Origin: JAFGHJ01 sp964418485 | GTDB lineage: Bacteria > Hydrothermota > UBA3072 | Reading direction: 5' to 3' | NCBI GenBank assembly: GCA_964418485.1 | Contig: CAYQMH010000013.1 | Span: 1 to 43,274, forward strand | DNA: 43,274 bases | Part shown: in pieces, positions 22,353 through 29,866 of the stretch | How the letters are laid out: the number at the start of each line of letters is the position of its first letter | How positions within the stretch are numbered: the stretch's first letter is position 1 | Notes under the pieces: model-generated | Told to the model about the DNA's origin: nothing | What the model saw: the letters and a program-made list of their open reading frames with translations, nothing else | Databases searched by the model: none | Made by a program: the position numbers and the translations under genes

Positions 22353-23651
22353 TTATCGTACAGCCTTTTTTAATGCCTGGTTTATATCTGCTTTTATGTC
22401 TTCGATATTTTCGAGTCCAACAGATAGGCGAATATAATCTGCTGTTACTCCCGTAGCTTTTTGTTCTTTTTTTGTAAGCTGTTGATGCGTTGTGGAAGCC
22501 GGATGAATAACAAGACTTTTTGCATCGCCAATATTGGCGAGATGGGAGAGTAATTTTACGGAATTGATAAATCTCTTACTTGCTTTCAGTCCCCCTTTTA
22601 TTCCAAATCCAACCAATCCGCCGTATTTACCTTTTAAATATTTTTTTGCGTTTTTGTGACTTGGGTGTTCGGCGAGGCCCGGATAGTTTACCCAGCTTAC
22701 AAGGGGATGATCTTTCAAGAATTCTGCCACAGCAAGTGCGTTCTCGCAGTGTCTCTCAACCCGGAGATGTAGAGTTTCAAGACCTTGTAAGAAAAGAAAA
22801 GCATTAAAGGGACTTAAACACGCTCCGAAGTCCCTCAGCATATGGCAGCGTATTTTAGTTATAAATGCGATATTTCCTACGCCTTTAACGTTACCAAATT
22901 TTTTCCAGTAGCTTATTCCGTGGTAACTTGGGTCAGGATCGACAAGTTCGGGAAACTTTCCGTTGTCCCAGTTGAAATTCCCGGAATCGACAATGACGCC
23001 GCCGATCGAGGTTCCATGCCCGCCTATCCATTTTGTCGCGGATTCTACGATTATATCCGCTCCGTACTCTATTGGACGCACAATTCCGACACCAACAGTA
23101 TTGTCAACCACCATAGGTATTCCTGCTTTGTGGGCTATCTTTGAAATTTTTTCGAAATTGGGCACGTCGAGCTTTGGATTGCCGATAGTTTCGATATATA
23201 TCAATTTTGTCTTTTTGTTTATAGCTTTTTTGAATTCTTCCGGTTTCGAGGAATCTACAAAAGTTGTTTTTCTTCCCAATTTTGGCAAAGAGTGGTTAAG
23301 AAGTTGATATGTTCCGCCGTATAAATTATTGCCCGCCACTATCTCGTCTCCTAACTCTGTTATGCCAAGTATAGCGAGTGTTTCCGCAGCTTGTCCGGAA
23401 GAAACCGCGAGTGCTCCTGTTCCATTTTCTATATCAGCTATTCTCTTTTCGAAGGCTTCTATCGTTGGGTTTGAAATACGTGAGTAAATATGTCCCGTTT
23501 CTTTAAGGGCAAAAAGATTTGCTGCGTGTTCGGTATCCCTGAATACAAAAGAAGTAGTCTGGTAGATCGGTACGGCTCTTGCTCCTACTTCTTTATCTAC
23601 CTTTTCCTGTCCCGAATGCAAATTTATTGTTTCAAATTTCTTTTTTGTGGT
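22353..23651 (-). CDS. metY: O-acetylhomoserine sulfhydrylase MetY (start uncertain)
   Basis: A PLP enzyme of the Cys/Met family that makes homocysteine from O-acetylhomoserine and sulfide. Landmarks are ARAVPIYQTTSFVF, HIYSRISNPTIEAFEKRIA, SGQAAETLAI, GNNLYGGTYQLL, VVDNTVGVG, SATKWIGGHGTSIGG (PLP lysine) and LVIHPASTTHQQL. The start is a problem. The family N-terminus KKKFETINLHSGQE is encoded from about 23651, with AAGGAGG just upstream (about 23659-23665), but the codons at the proper distance are ACC and ACA. The only canonical start nearby is TTG at 23621, which drops about ten conserved residues and has no ribosome site. Confidence 0.9.
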   Translation of the reverse strand, partial: TTKKKFETINLHSGQEKVDKEVGARAVPIYQTTSFVFRDTEHAANLFALKETGHIYSRISNPTIEAFEKRIADIENGTGALAVSSGQAAETLAILGITELGDEIVAGNNLYGGTYQLLNHSLPKLGRKTTFVDSSKPEEFKKAINKKTKLIYIETIGNPKLDVPNFEKISKIAHKAGIPMVVDNTVGVGIVRPIEYGADIIVESATKWIGGHGTSIGGVIVDSGNFNWDNGKFPELVDPDPSYHGISYWKKFGNVKGVGNIAFITKIRCHMLRDFGACLSPFNAFLFLQGLETLHLRVERHCENALAVAEFLKDHPLVSWVNYPGLAEHPSHKNAKKYLKGKYGGLVGFGIKGGLKASKRFINSVKLLSHLANIGDAKSLVIHPASTTHQQLTKKEQKATGVTADYIRLSVGLENIEDIKADINQALKKAVR

Positions 23652-23683
23652 TTGTTCCTCCTTTTTCCTTTTATTAATTATAT

Positions 23684-23711
23684 ATATTAGCGGTTATTAA
23701 TCAATTAGCAA
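23684..23711 (-). promoter_or_regulatory. Possible metY promoter
   Basis: Minus strand: TTGCTA (23711-23706), 16-bp spacer, TAATAT (23689-23684). The -35 is weak. I see no SAM riboswitch in the short leader. Confidence 0.4.
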
Positions 23712-23726
23712 GCCCTATAAAGAAGA

Positions 23727-23760
23727 GTAGTTCGAAGTTGGAAGTTAGGAGCTAGAATTC
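23727..23760 (+). repeat. GAAGTTAGGAGTTAGAA-type repeat
   Basis: Reads AGTTCGAAGTTGGAAGTTAG then GAGCTAGAATTC. The reverse complement of a relative, TTCTAACTTCTAACTTGC then AACTCCTAACTTC, is at 26939-26970. Confidence 0.5.
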
Positions 23761-23849
23761 CCCTTTCCCAGCCAAATATTGAAAACCAGAAGAAGAAAAG
23801 AGTTAATTAATTATTTTTAAAAAAACCGTCGCTCTTGGGATTTTTACTC

Positions 23850-23885
23850 TTGACATTATATGAACATATGTTAATATGTTCATAT
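23850..23885 (+). promoter_or_regulatory. ars promoter with ArsR operator palindrome
   Basis: TTGACA (23850-23855), 16-bp spacer and TAATAT (23872-23877) make the promoter. A perfect 11-bp inverted repeat, ATATGAACATA (23858-23868) and TATGTTCATAT (23875-23885), spans the spacer and -10. It has the form of ArsR/SmtB-family operators, so ArsR should repress its own operon. Confidence 0.85.
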
Positions 23886-23902
23886 AAAATGGAGGAAGAT
23901 GG

Positions 23903-24241
23903 ATGGAAAGAGTTATAAAATTATTCAATGCTTTGTCGGATAAGACAAGGCTGCAGATTTATCTCTTGCTGCTGGAAGGTGATCTTTGTGTTTGTGAATT
24001 GGGGAATATCTTGAACATCGAGCAATCAAGAATTTCTCATGGCTTAAGAACTTTGAGGGAAGCTAATCTGATAAAAAACAAAAGAGAGGGCAGGTGGATC
24101 ATTTATTCTGTAAATCCGCAAATGGCTAACAACGAGATAATTCAAGGTTTAAAAGAAGAGGTGAAGCTGAACGCGTCTGATCGAAGAAAAGTAGTTAAAT
24201 GTAAAGGAGGGGGCATAAGAGAGAAGTGCGGAGTCGGCTAA
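23903..24241 (+). CDS. arsR: ArsR-family arsenic-responsive repressor
   Basis: A 112-aa winged-helix repressor. Helix alpha-3 carries GDLCVCELG (C29-x-C31), the As(III)/Sb(III) site of classical ArsR proteins. The recognition helix follows (EQSRISHGLRTLREANLI), then the wing (KREGRWIIYSVN). Two further cysteines, C100 and C109 in the C-terminal KCKGGGIREKCGVG, might add a third thiolate or a second site. It leads an operon of arsP and arsEFG-like genes. Ribosome site GGAGGA 6 nt upstream of the ATG. Confidence 0.93.
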   Translation: MERVIKLFNALSDKTRLQIYLLLLEGDLCVCELGNILNIEQSRISHGLRTLREANLIKNKREGRWIIYSVNPQMANNEIIQGLKEEVKLNASDRRKVVKCKGGGIREKCGVG

Positions 24242-24254
24242 GGGAAGCATAGCA

Positions 24255-25421
24255 ATGAAAGAAAGATATAAATTTTTATTGATTTTAGCAATTTTTCTCA
24301 CAATATATTTCATTCCTTTTGGGAATATCAAAATTCAAGTTTCAATGATAGAGGCTTTCTTGATGCTTCGAGAATATGCCAGGCAACATGTCCTTCTTTG
24401 TCTCGTGCCAGCCTTTTTTATTGCCGGAGCAATTGCCAATTTTGTAAACCAGCAGTCGATCATTAAGTATTTCGGAGTAAAGGCAAATAAAGTTTTATCC
24501 TATTCGGTCGCCTCTGTTTCAGGGGCAATTCTTGCAGTTTGTTCCTGCACGGTATTGCCTCTCTTTGCCGGTATTTACAGAAGAGGGGCGGGAATAGGGC
24601 CTGCTACAGCGTTTCTTTATTCCGGTCCAGCAATTAATGTTCTTGCGATTATTCTAACCGCGCGGGTTCTCGGTTTTGAGTTAGGTTTGGCCAGAGCTAT
24701 CGGAGCGATTGTTTTTTCTGTTGTTATAGGACTCTGTATGCATTTTATTTTCTTTAGAGAGGAGAAAAATAAGAATACAAACGAAGATTTAATAATTCGG
24801 GAAGAAGAAAAAGGGGCAAGACCTTTATGGAAGACTGCGCTGTATTTCGCGGTTATGATTGGAATTCTTGTTTTTGTTAACTGGGGTAAAGACGAATCGA
24901 TAAGAATATGGCAAAGGATTTATGAAATAAAATGGTTTATATCCGGATTTTTAGTAATCGTTTTAGCATTAATGCTTAATAGATGGTTTAGAAAAGAAGA
25001 ACTCAAAGCGTGGACTTCTTCAAGCTGGGATTTTGCAAAACAAATTTTGCCCCTTCTTTTCGCTGGGGTACTGGTTGCCGGGTTCTTACTCGGAAGGCCG
25101 GGTCATCAGGCTCTTATCCCTGAGAAATGGGTAGCGAATTTAGTAGGAGGAAATAGTCTCCGTGCTAATCTTTTCGCGTCGGTTTCCGGAGCGTTGATGT
25201 ACTTTGCCACATTGACGGAGGTTCCGATACTTCAGGGTTTGATTGGTTCGGGAATGGGTAGGGGCCCCGCGTTAGCACTTCTTCTTTCGGGACCGGCTTT
25301 GAGTCTGCCCAACATGCTTGTTATAAGGGGCATAATAGGAACTAAAAAAACACTTGTTTATATTTTACTTGTTGTTTTTATGGCGACTTTAAGCGGAATG
25401 ATTTTTGGCAATTTTATTTAA
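24255..25421 (+). CDS. arsP: ArsP-like permease (PF03773)
   Basis: The 388-aa inner-membrane protein has two homologous sets of about four helices. Each contains the family pattern: VSGAILAVCSCTVLPLFAGI (C96, C98), RGAGIGPATAFLYSGPAINVLAI, then in the second half LTEVPILQGLIGSGMGRGPALALLLSGPALSLPNM. ArsP exports trivalent organoarsenicals such as methyl- and roxarsone(III). The cysteine pair in helix 3 resembles substrate-binding thiols. Placement 13 nt after arsR supports arsenic rather than generic permease function. Confidence 0.88.
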   Translation: MKERYKFLLILAIFLTIYFIPFGNIKIQVSMIEAFLMLREYARQHVLLCLVPAFFIAGAIANFVNQQSIIKYFGVKANKVLSYSVASVSGAILAVCSCTVLPLFAGIYRRGAGIGPATAFLYSGPAINVLAIILTARVLGFELGLARAIGAIVFSVVIGLCMHFIFFREEKNKNTNEDLIIREEEKGARPLWKTALYFAVMIGILVFVNWGKDESIRIWQRIYEIKWFISGFLVIVLALMLNRWFRKEELKAWTSSSWDFAKQILPLLFAGVLVAGFLLGRPGHQALIPEKWVANLVGGNSLRANLFASVSGALMYFATLTEVPILQGLIGSGMGRGPALALLLSGPALSLPNMLVIRGIIGTKKTLVYILLVVFMATLSGMIFGNFI

Positions 25422-25435
25422 AAAGGGAGGAAAAA

Positions 25436-25675
25436 ATGAAAATAGAAATTTTGGGGACCGGATGTCCTAAATGTAAGAACCTAACGCAAAACGTCGAAGA
25501 AGCGGTAAAAGAACTGAACATAGATGCGGAAATTCTTAAAGTTACGGATATAAATGACATAATGAGTTATGATGTTATGATGACACCGGCTCTTACGATT
25601 GATGGAGAGGTCAGGTCGGCGGGTAAGGTTCTGGGCAAAGAAGAAATAAAGGAAATTTTGCTTTCGGGGGAATAA
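25436..25675 (+). CDS. arsE: Small thioredoxin-like redox protein (ArsE-like)
   Basis: The 79-aa protein is a minimal thioredoxin/glutaredoxin fold with C10-x2-C13 in LGTGCPKCKNLTQNVEEAV and a cis-Pro in MMTPALTIDGEVRSAG. It matches the small redox-active-disulfide proteins that precede ArsF/ArsG. In the described arsEFG operon, ArsE and ArsF together reduce nitroaromatic arsenicals. Strong ribosome site GGGAGG. It stops 3 nt before the next ATG. Confidence 0.8.
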   Translation: MKIEILGTGCPKCKNLTQNVEEAVKELNIDAEILKVTDINDIMSYDVMMTPALTIDGEVRSAGKVLGKEEIKEILLSGE

Positions 25676-25678
25676 AAA

Positions 25679-26203
25679 ATGAGCAAACTCTATAAATTTT
25701 TAATCATAGGGATAATTGTAGTAGTATCGGTGGTAGGTTTAGTCGCCGGATGTAAAAATAGAGAAGAACAAAATCTCGGTCAATCGAATCTTGCGAGTGA
25801 AAATCAAATAGAGGGAATGTTTGCCGAAGGAGAAAAAGGAGGGGGTGGGACAAAAGTCATTGCTTATTATTTTTATACAAATTTTCGCTGCCAATCATGT
25901 TATGCGATAGAGAAATATACGAAAGAAGCAATAGAGGGAAGTTTTGAGGATGAACTGACGTCTGGAAAGCTTATCTTTAAAACTGTAAACATTGAAGAAA
26001 AAGATAACGAGCATTTCTTAGGCGATTATCAGCTCTATACAAAATCGGTAGTTTTGTCTTTGCTTAAAGATGGGAAAGAAATAAAATTCAAGAATTTGAA
26101 GGAAGTCTGGGAATTACTGAGAAATAAAGACGAGTTTTATAAATATATTAAAGAAGAGACTAAAGGGTTCCTTGACGAAATAAATCAAGAGAAAGAACAG
26201 TGA
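25679..26203 (+). CDS. arsF: ArsF-like thioredoxin-fold lipoprotein
   Basis: The 174-aa protein has a lipobox at VGLVAGC (Cys25), then a linker rich in Gly and Glu. The thioredoxin-like domain has YYFYTNFRCQSCYAIEKYTK (C71-x2-C74), the ArsF family signature. In the arsEFG system ArsF is described as part of a nitrophenylarsenical nitroreductase; the domain has no obvious flavin site, so it more likely passes electrons. It would sit on the outer face of the inner membrane. Its TGA overlaps the GTG start of the next gene (GTGA). Confidence 0.83.
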   Translation: MSKLYKFLIIGIIVVVSVVGLVAGCKNREEQNLGQSNLASENQIEGMFAEGEKGGGGTKVIAYYFYTNFRCQSCYAIEKYTKEAIEGSFEDELTSGKLIFKTVNIEEKDNEHFLGDYQLYTKSVVLSLLKDGKEIKFKNLKEVWELLRNKDEFYKYIKEETKGFLDEINQEKEQ

Positions 26204-26880
26204 TTGCTTTTCTTTCGGCATTATGGTTAGGGATACTTACTTCAATAAGTCCCTGCCCCCTAGCTACGAATATCGCGGCTATTTCCTTTCTTTCCCGTAG
26301 AGTTAACCATCCACGTAAGGTTTTATGGTCGGGGTTTGCTTATACACTGGGGAGAATGACTGCGTATGTTATTATCGGGGTGATTCTTATTTCTTCCCTT
26401 GCCGGTATTCCCGCCACCGCTAATTTTCTGCAAAAATACATGAATAAAATTTTGGGTCCTGTTCTTATTATTGTCGGGCTTTTTCTTTTAAATATTCTGA
26501 AATTAAATTTTTTAGATTTTTCAATATCTGGTGAAAGACAAAATAAACTGGCGGAAATGGGTATATTTGGTTCGTTTGCTCTGGGTGCGGTTTTTGCTCT
26601 TTCTTTCTGCCCTATATCAGCAGCGCTTTTCTTTGGAAGTTTAATACCATTGGCATTAAATAATAATTTTGGTTTGGCTTTTCCTTTTATTTACGGTATT
26701 GGTACAGGATTGCCTGTTGTTATTTTTGCCATAGGTATAACTCTTGGCGTACAATCGATAGCACATTGGTTTAATAAAGTAACCAAACTTGAAATTTATA
26801 TGCGAAAGGTTACAGGAATTATTTTTATTCTGGTTGGAATCTATTTTCTTTGGTCCCACATTATTGTTGGCCTTATGTAG
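26200..26880 (+). CDS. arsG: ArsG-like permease (CcdA/DsbD-transmembrane family)
   Basis: The 226-aa membrane protein has six helices in two related halves: LTSISPCPLATNIAAISFL (C19) and AVFALSFCPISAALFFGSLIP (C137). These are the paired cysteines of the CcdA/DsbD core, which move electrons across the membrane. ArsG members are described as aromatic-arsenical efflux permeases. The start is GTG at 26200, overlapping the arsF stop. No arsC or arsB is in the window, so this operon is aimed at organoarsenicals or at thiol-driven reduction. Confidence 0.83.
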   Translation: MIAFLSALWLGILTSISPCPLATNIAAISFLSRRVNHPRKVLWSGFAYTLGRMTAYVIIGVILISSLAGIPATANFLQKYMNKILGPVLIIVGLFLLNILKLNFLDFSISGERQNKLAEMGIFGSFALGAVFALSFCPISAALFFGSLIPLALNNNFGLAFPFIYGIGTGLPVVIFAIGITLGVQSIAHWFNKVTKLEIYMRKVTGIIFILVGIYFLWSHIIVGLM

Positions 26881-26888
26881 AAAGGATA

Positions 26889-26973
26889 AAATATTTGTGT
26901 GATTTGTGTGAGATTAATTTTTGGTGGTGGGAGGGGGGATTCTAACTTCTAACTTGCAACTCCTAACTTCTTT
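26889..26973 (+). repeat. GTGTGATTTGTGTGAG and TTCTAACTTC repeats between convergent genes
   Basis: The left part TTTGTGTGATTTGTGTGAGA followed by a G-rich run is the same module as at 34725-34760. The right part (26940-26970) is the CTAACTTCTAACTTGC family. There is no terminator between arsG and yggS. Confidence 0.6.
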
Positions 26974-26974
26974 T

Positions 26975-27655
26975 TTATTCTCTTTCCCCGAATATCAATG
27001 ATCCGATTCTTATCATATTTGCGCCTTCTTCTATAGCCACTTTATAAGAGTTGCTCATTCCCATCGATAGGATTTCCATTTTTGAATTGATTGTCGTAAC
27101 ATCTTTTAGTTTTTCGAAGATTTTTCTGGTCGTCGTAAAATATTTTCTTGCATCTTCGGGATTGCCCTCGGCTGGCCCCATTGTCATAAGCCCTCGAATT
27201 TCTATATATTTTAACTCTTCCATTTGAATTAAAGTTTCTTTAATTGTCTTTATAACAGGCATAAATCCAGTCTTTGCTTTTTCTTTGCCGCTGTTTATTT
27301 CTAAAAGAACAGGGACAAATATCTTTCCAGCATTCGCAACCCGCTTGTCTATCTCTATGGCTTTCTCAAGTGAATCTACCGTTTGTATTAGATCGAAAAT
27401 AGGAAGAGCTTTATTTATTTTATTGCTTTGGAGATGCCCTATTAGATGCCATTTTAATTTGATCGCCAGGTCACCCAATTCTTCGTATTTTTCGGAAGCT
27501 TCAGGATAAACATAATTTTCTCCTATATGTTTGGCTCCGGCTTCGATCACTTCCATCATCTCGTCCACGCTTCTTGTTTTTGTTGCTACGACTATTGTTA
27601 CATCATCTTTTATGGAATCACGTATTTTTTTATAATTGTCGCTTATTTTTCCCAT
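26975..27655 (-). CDS. yggS: YggS/PLPBP-family pyridoxal phosphate homeostasis protein
   Basis: A 226-aa single-domain TIM-barrel PLP-binding protein. The PLP lysine is K26 in VVATKTRS. HIGENYVYPEASEKY, WHLIGHLQSNK and ILSMGMSNSYKVAIEEGANMIRIGSLIFGE are conserved. It keeps free PLP in balance and has no catalysis. Last gene of the polX-led operon, 1 nt after the radical SAM stop. Confidence 0.96.
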   Translation of the reverse strand: MGKISDNYKKIRDSIKDDVTIVVATKTRSVDEMMEVIEAGAKHIGENYVYPEASEKYEELGDLAIKLKWHLIGHLQSNKINKALPIFDLIQTVDSLEKAIEIDKRVANAGKIFVPVLLEINSGKEKAKTGFMPVIKTIKETLIQMEELKYIEIRGLMTMGPAEGNPEDARKYFTTTRKIFEKLKDVTTINSKMEILSMGMSNSYKVAIEEGANMIRIGSLIFGERE

Positions 27656-27656
27656 T

Positions 27657-28610
27657 TTAAATATCCTTTTTAAAGCTACGCAGGAAAAACTTATTTTCCC
27701 TGAAATTTACCATTTTTAATTCTCCTTTTATTAAAAGGTCTTCTACGATTTTCCAGGTCTTGCCCGACTTGTCCAAAATATTTTTTACGTCTTTTTCACG
27801 CATCGGGTGGACGGAAGTAATGTTTAGTATTTCCTCGCTTACATTTTTTGTTGCGGGAAATTCTTCTGCGGAGTAGCCGATTAGCAGTTCGACTTTCAGA
27901 TTTCTTTCCATTAATAAATTGTAAGCCATATTGATTGTCGCCTCATCGGGAACGCACGCCGATTTACTTGCCGGAGGTCGTGTGGGAATTGAAATATAAG
28001 CAGTATTTATTTTTAGGGTTCCTAAGAAATCGGCAATTTCTTCTATATCTTTCTTATCCGTATTTATATCTTTTATTAACATAGTTTCGGTATAAAGATT
28101 TCCTTTATATATGTTACTGAATTTTACGATTCCTTCAAGTATATCTTTTAGTGATAAATCGGGGTGGGGACGGTTGATTTTCTTCCAGCCTTTTTCTCTG
28201 ACCGCGTCGATTTTGACGGAAACCCAATCGGCTTTACTTAAATCTTCTCTGACATCTTCTCTATTTATTAAAGAACTATTCGTGATAACTGCAATCGGAA
28301 TTCCGAAATCTTTGAGCATTTCTATTTCCTTTCCTAAATTGATATCCAATGTTGGTTCGCCGTCCGGTACAAAACTAAGAAAATCTATTTTTTCTTTTAG
28401 TTTTTTTAGCTCGTCGATTTTTTCTTCGACCTGATTTTTGATTTCTTCTATTTTGTAGAATTCTTTTCTCTCTATAGAAAGATTGTAAGTTTTTCCCACC
28501 TGGCAATATACACATGAATAGGTGCATATTTTAGGAGGTATATTATTTATCCCAAGACTTCTCATGAGTCTTCTCGATGGAACAGGTCCGAAAATTATAC
28601 TATTCTTCAT
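27657..28610 (-). CDS. Radical SAM protein (COG0731-like)
   Basis: The 317-aa protein carries the [4Fe-4S] motif C29-x3-C33-x2-C36 in ICTYSCVYCQVGK. It opens FGPVPSRRLMRSLGIN, the hallmark of the COG0731 group, distantly related to wyosine-type radical SAM enzymes. The SAM-binding region includes FVPDGEPTLD. The C-terminal 80 residues (SVHPMREKDVKNILDKSG...LIKGELKMV) look like a winged-helix domain. Substrate unknown. It overlaps hprK by 11 nt. Confidence 0.85.
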   Translation of the reverse strand: MKNSIIFGPVPSRRLMRSLGINNIPPKICTYSCVYCQVGKTYNLSIERKEFYKIEEIKNQVEEKIDELKKLKEKIDFLSFVPDGEPTLDINLGKEIEMLKDFGIPIAVITNSSLINREDVREDLSKADWVSVKIDAVREKGWKKINRPHPDLSLKDILEGIVKFSNIYKGNLYTETMLIKDINTDKKDIEEIADFLGTLKINTAYISIPTRPPASKSACVPDEATINMAYNLLMERNLKVELLIGYSAEEFPATKNVSEEILNITSVHPMREKDVKNILDKSGKTWKIVEDLLIKGELKMVNFRENKFFLRSFKKDI

Positions 28611-29580
28611 CTTCTTCTAAGCGCATGTACCTTTTTCTTTTTTTTCTAAGTTTTTTTACTAATTCGTGTTCGAATATTTCTCCGGAGTAAAAGCCTACGC
28701 TTTTCCCCAGATAGTCCATAGCGATCACTTCAGCAATAGTACCTATATTTTTTCCGGGTACGAGAGGAATACTTATTTTGGGTATTGGAACGCCTAATAT
28801 TTGAACTTCTTCTGTTTCAAGTCCGGTTCTTGTGTAGTCTTTACTTTTTTCCCATTTTACCAATTCTAATTGCATTTCCAATCTTTTTTGCATTCTGATT
28901 GCTTTGATCCCAAAAAGTGCTGCGACGTTCAAAATACCAACTCCGCGTATCTCGATATTATGCATAAGGATATCTTCCTTTTCTTTTTCCTCTCCGACCA
29001 GTACGTCTCTTTTTCTTTTTACGCAGACTATATCATCCGCAACCAGACGATGTCCTTTGGTTATTAAGTCCAGCGCCAATTCACTCTTTCCCATTCCGCT
29101 TTCGCCTGTGATTAAAAGACCGAGTCCGAAGACATCAACTAAATCCCCATGTATATAAACAAAATCTGCCATTTTTTCTTCAAGATAGAAATGAATTACT
29201 TCTGATATTTGTGAAGAAGTTGCTTTTGTCTTTAACAGAGGTATATTAGAGTCTTTGCAGCCTTTAACAAGAACTTTTGGTGGTTTATAATTGCAGGTTA
29301 TTACTATTGCCGGTGGTTCGAATGAAAGAAACTTGGCGATCCTTTCGTTTAGTTCATTATTTGAAAGAGTCGACATATATCCGATGTCTCTGTTGCCTAT
29401 TATCTGGATCGCGTCAGAAGGGAAATCCTCGTCATATCCTGCAAGGGTATATCCCGGTCTACTTATATATTTTTTGCCGATTTTGCGTTTAACTCCCTTT
29501 TTCCCGGCAATCAATTCCAGTCTAAAGTAACCTTTTATTCCTTCGATTAAATCTTTAACGGTTATTTTATCGCCTTCCAT
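28600..29580 (-). CDS. hprK: HPr kinase/phosphorylase
   Basis: The 326-aa protein phosphorylates a serine of HPr. The C-terminal half has FVYIHGDLVDVFGLGLLITG (catalytic H144), the Walker A GESGMGKS (159-166), VADDIV (D182-D183) and the HprK signature EIRGVGILNV and LVPGKNIGTIAEVIAMD. The N-terminal domain reads LEGIKG...RPGYTLAGY. No PTS gene or HPr is in the window; in many Gram-negatives HprK works with HPr and no sugar uptake. It overlaps hpf by 14 nt. Confidence 0.96.
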   Translation of the reverse strand: MEGDKITVKDLIEGIKGYFRLELIAGKKGVKRKIGKKYISRPGYTLAGYDEDFPSDAIQIIGNRDIGYMSTLSNNELNERIAKFLSFEPPAIVITCNYKPPKVLVKGCKDSNIPLLKTKATSSQISEVIHFYLEEKMADFVYIHGDLVDVFGLGLLITGESGMGKSELALDLITKGHRLVADDIVCVKRKRDVLVGEEKEKEDILMHNIEIRGVGILNVAALFGIKAIRMQKRLEMQLELVKWEKSKDYTRTGLETEEVQILGVPIPKISIPLVPGKNIGTIAEVIAMDYLGKSVGFYSGEIFEHELVKKLRKKRKRYMRLEEDEE

Positions 29581-29866
29581 GGTGTTTCGTTACTTTCTCC
29601 TCAAATTTTCTAACCTGTCTTTCAACTTTATTTATAGCTTCTGCTACAGTTTTAAAAGGATCGACTCCTTTTGCTTTTGCGTTTATTTTTTTATGATTCA
29701 TGGAAACATTGATTTCAGTGTCTCCTCTGTCGCCTTCACCGTCTATTATAATTTCTACATGTTTTATCCATTTAGAAAATCTGGCGAGTTTTGTGATTTT
29801 TTTTGAGATAAGTGCTTCAAGCTCATCTGAAGAATCACAATGACGTGTTATGAGTTTATAGTCCAT
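29567..29866 (-). CDS. hpf: Ribosome hibernation-promoting factor (short form)
   Basis: The 99-aa protein matches the short HPF/YfiA fold: MDYKLITRHCDSSDELEALISKKITKLARF, VEIIIDGEGDRGDTEINVSM, and AKGVDPFKTVAEAINKVERQVRKFEEK. Lacking the long C-terminal domain, it is expected to promote 100S dimers only with partners or to inactivate 70S ribosomes. It starts with TAATG overlap on nadB. The hpf-hprK pairing is a usual Gram-negative arrangement. Confidence 0.93.
   Translation of the reverse strand: MDYKLITRHCDSSDELEALISKKITKLARFSKWIKHVEIIIDGEGDRGDTEINVSMNHKKINAKAKGVDPFKTVAEAINKVERQVRKFEEKVTKHHGRR

Noticed and set aside
23622..23700. SAM riboswitch upstream of metY
   Set aside because: The leader is too short and AT-rich and shows none of the paired elements.
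28600..29580. PTS-linked carbon catabolite control from hprK
   Set aside because: No HPr, EI or EII genes are in the window, so only the kinase itself is claimed.
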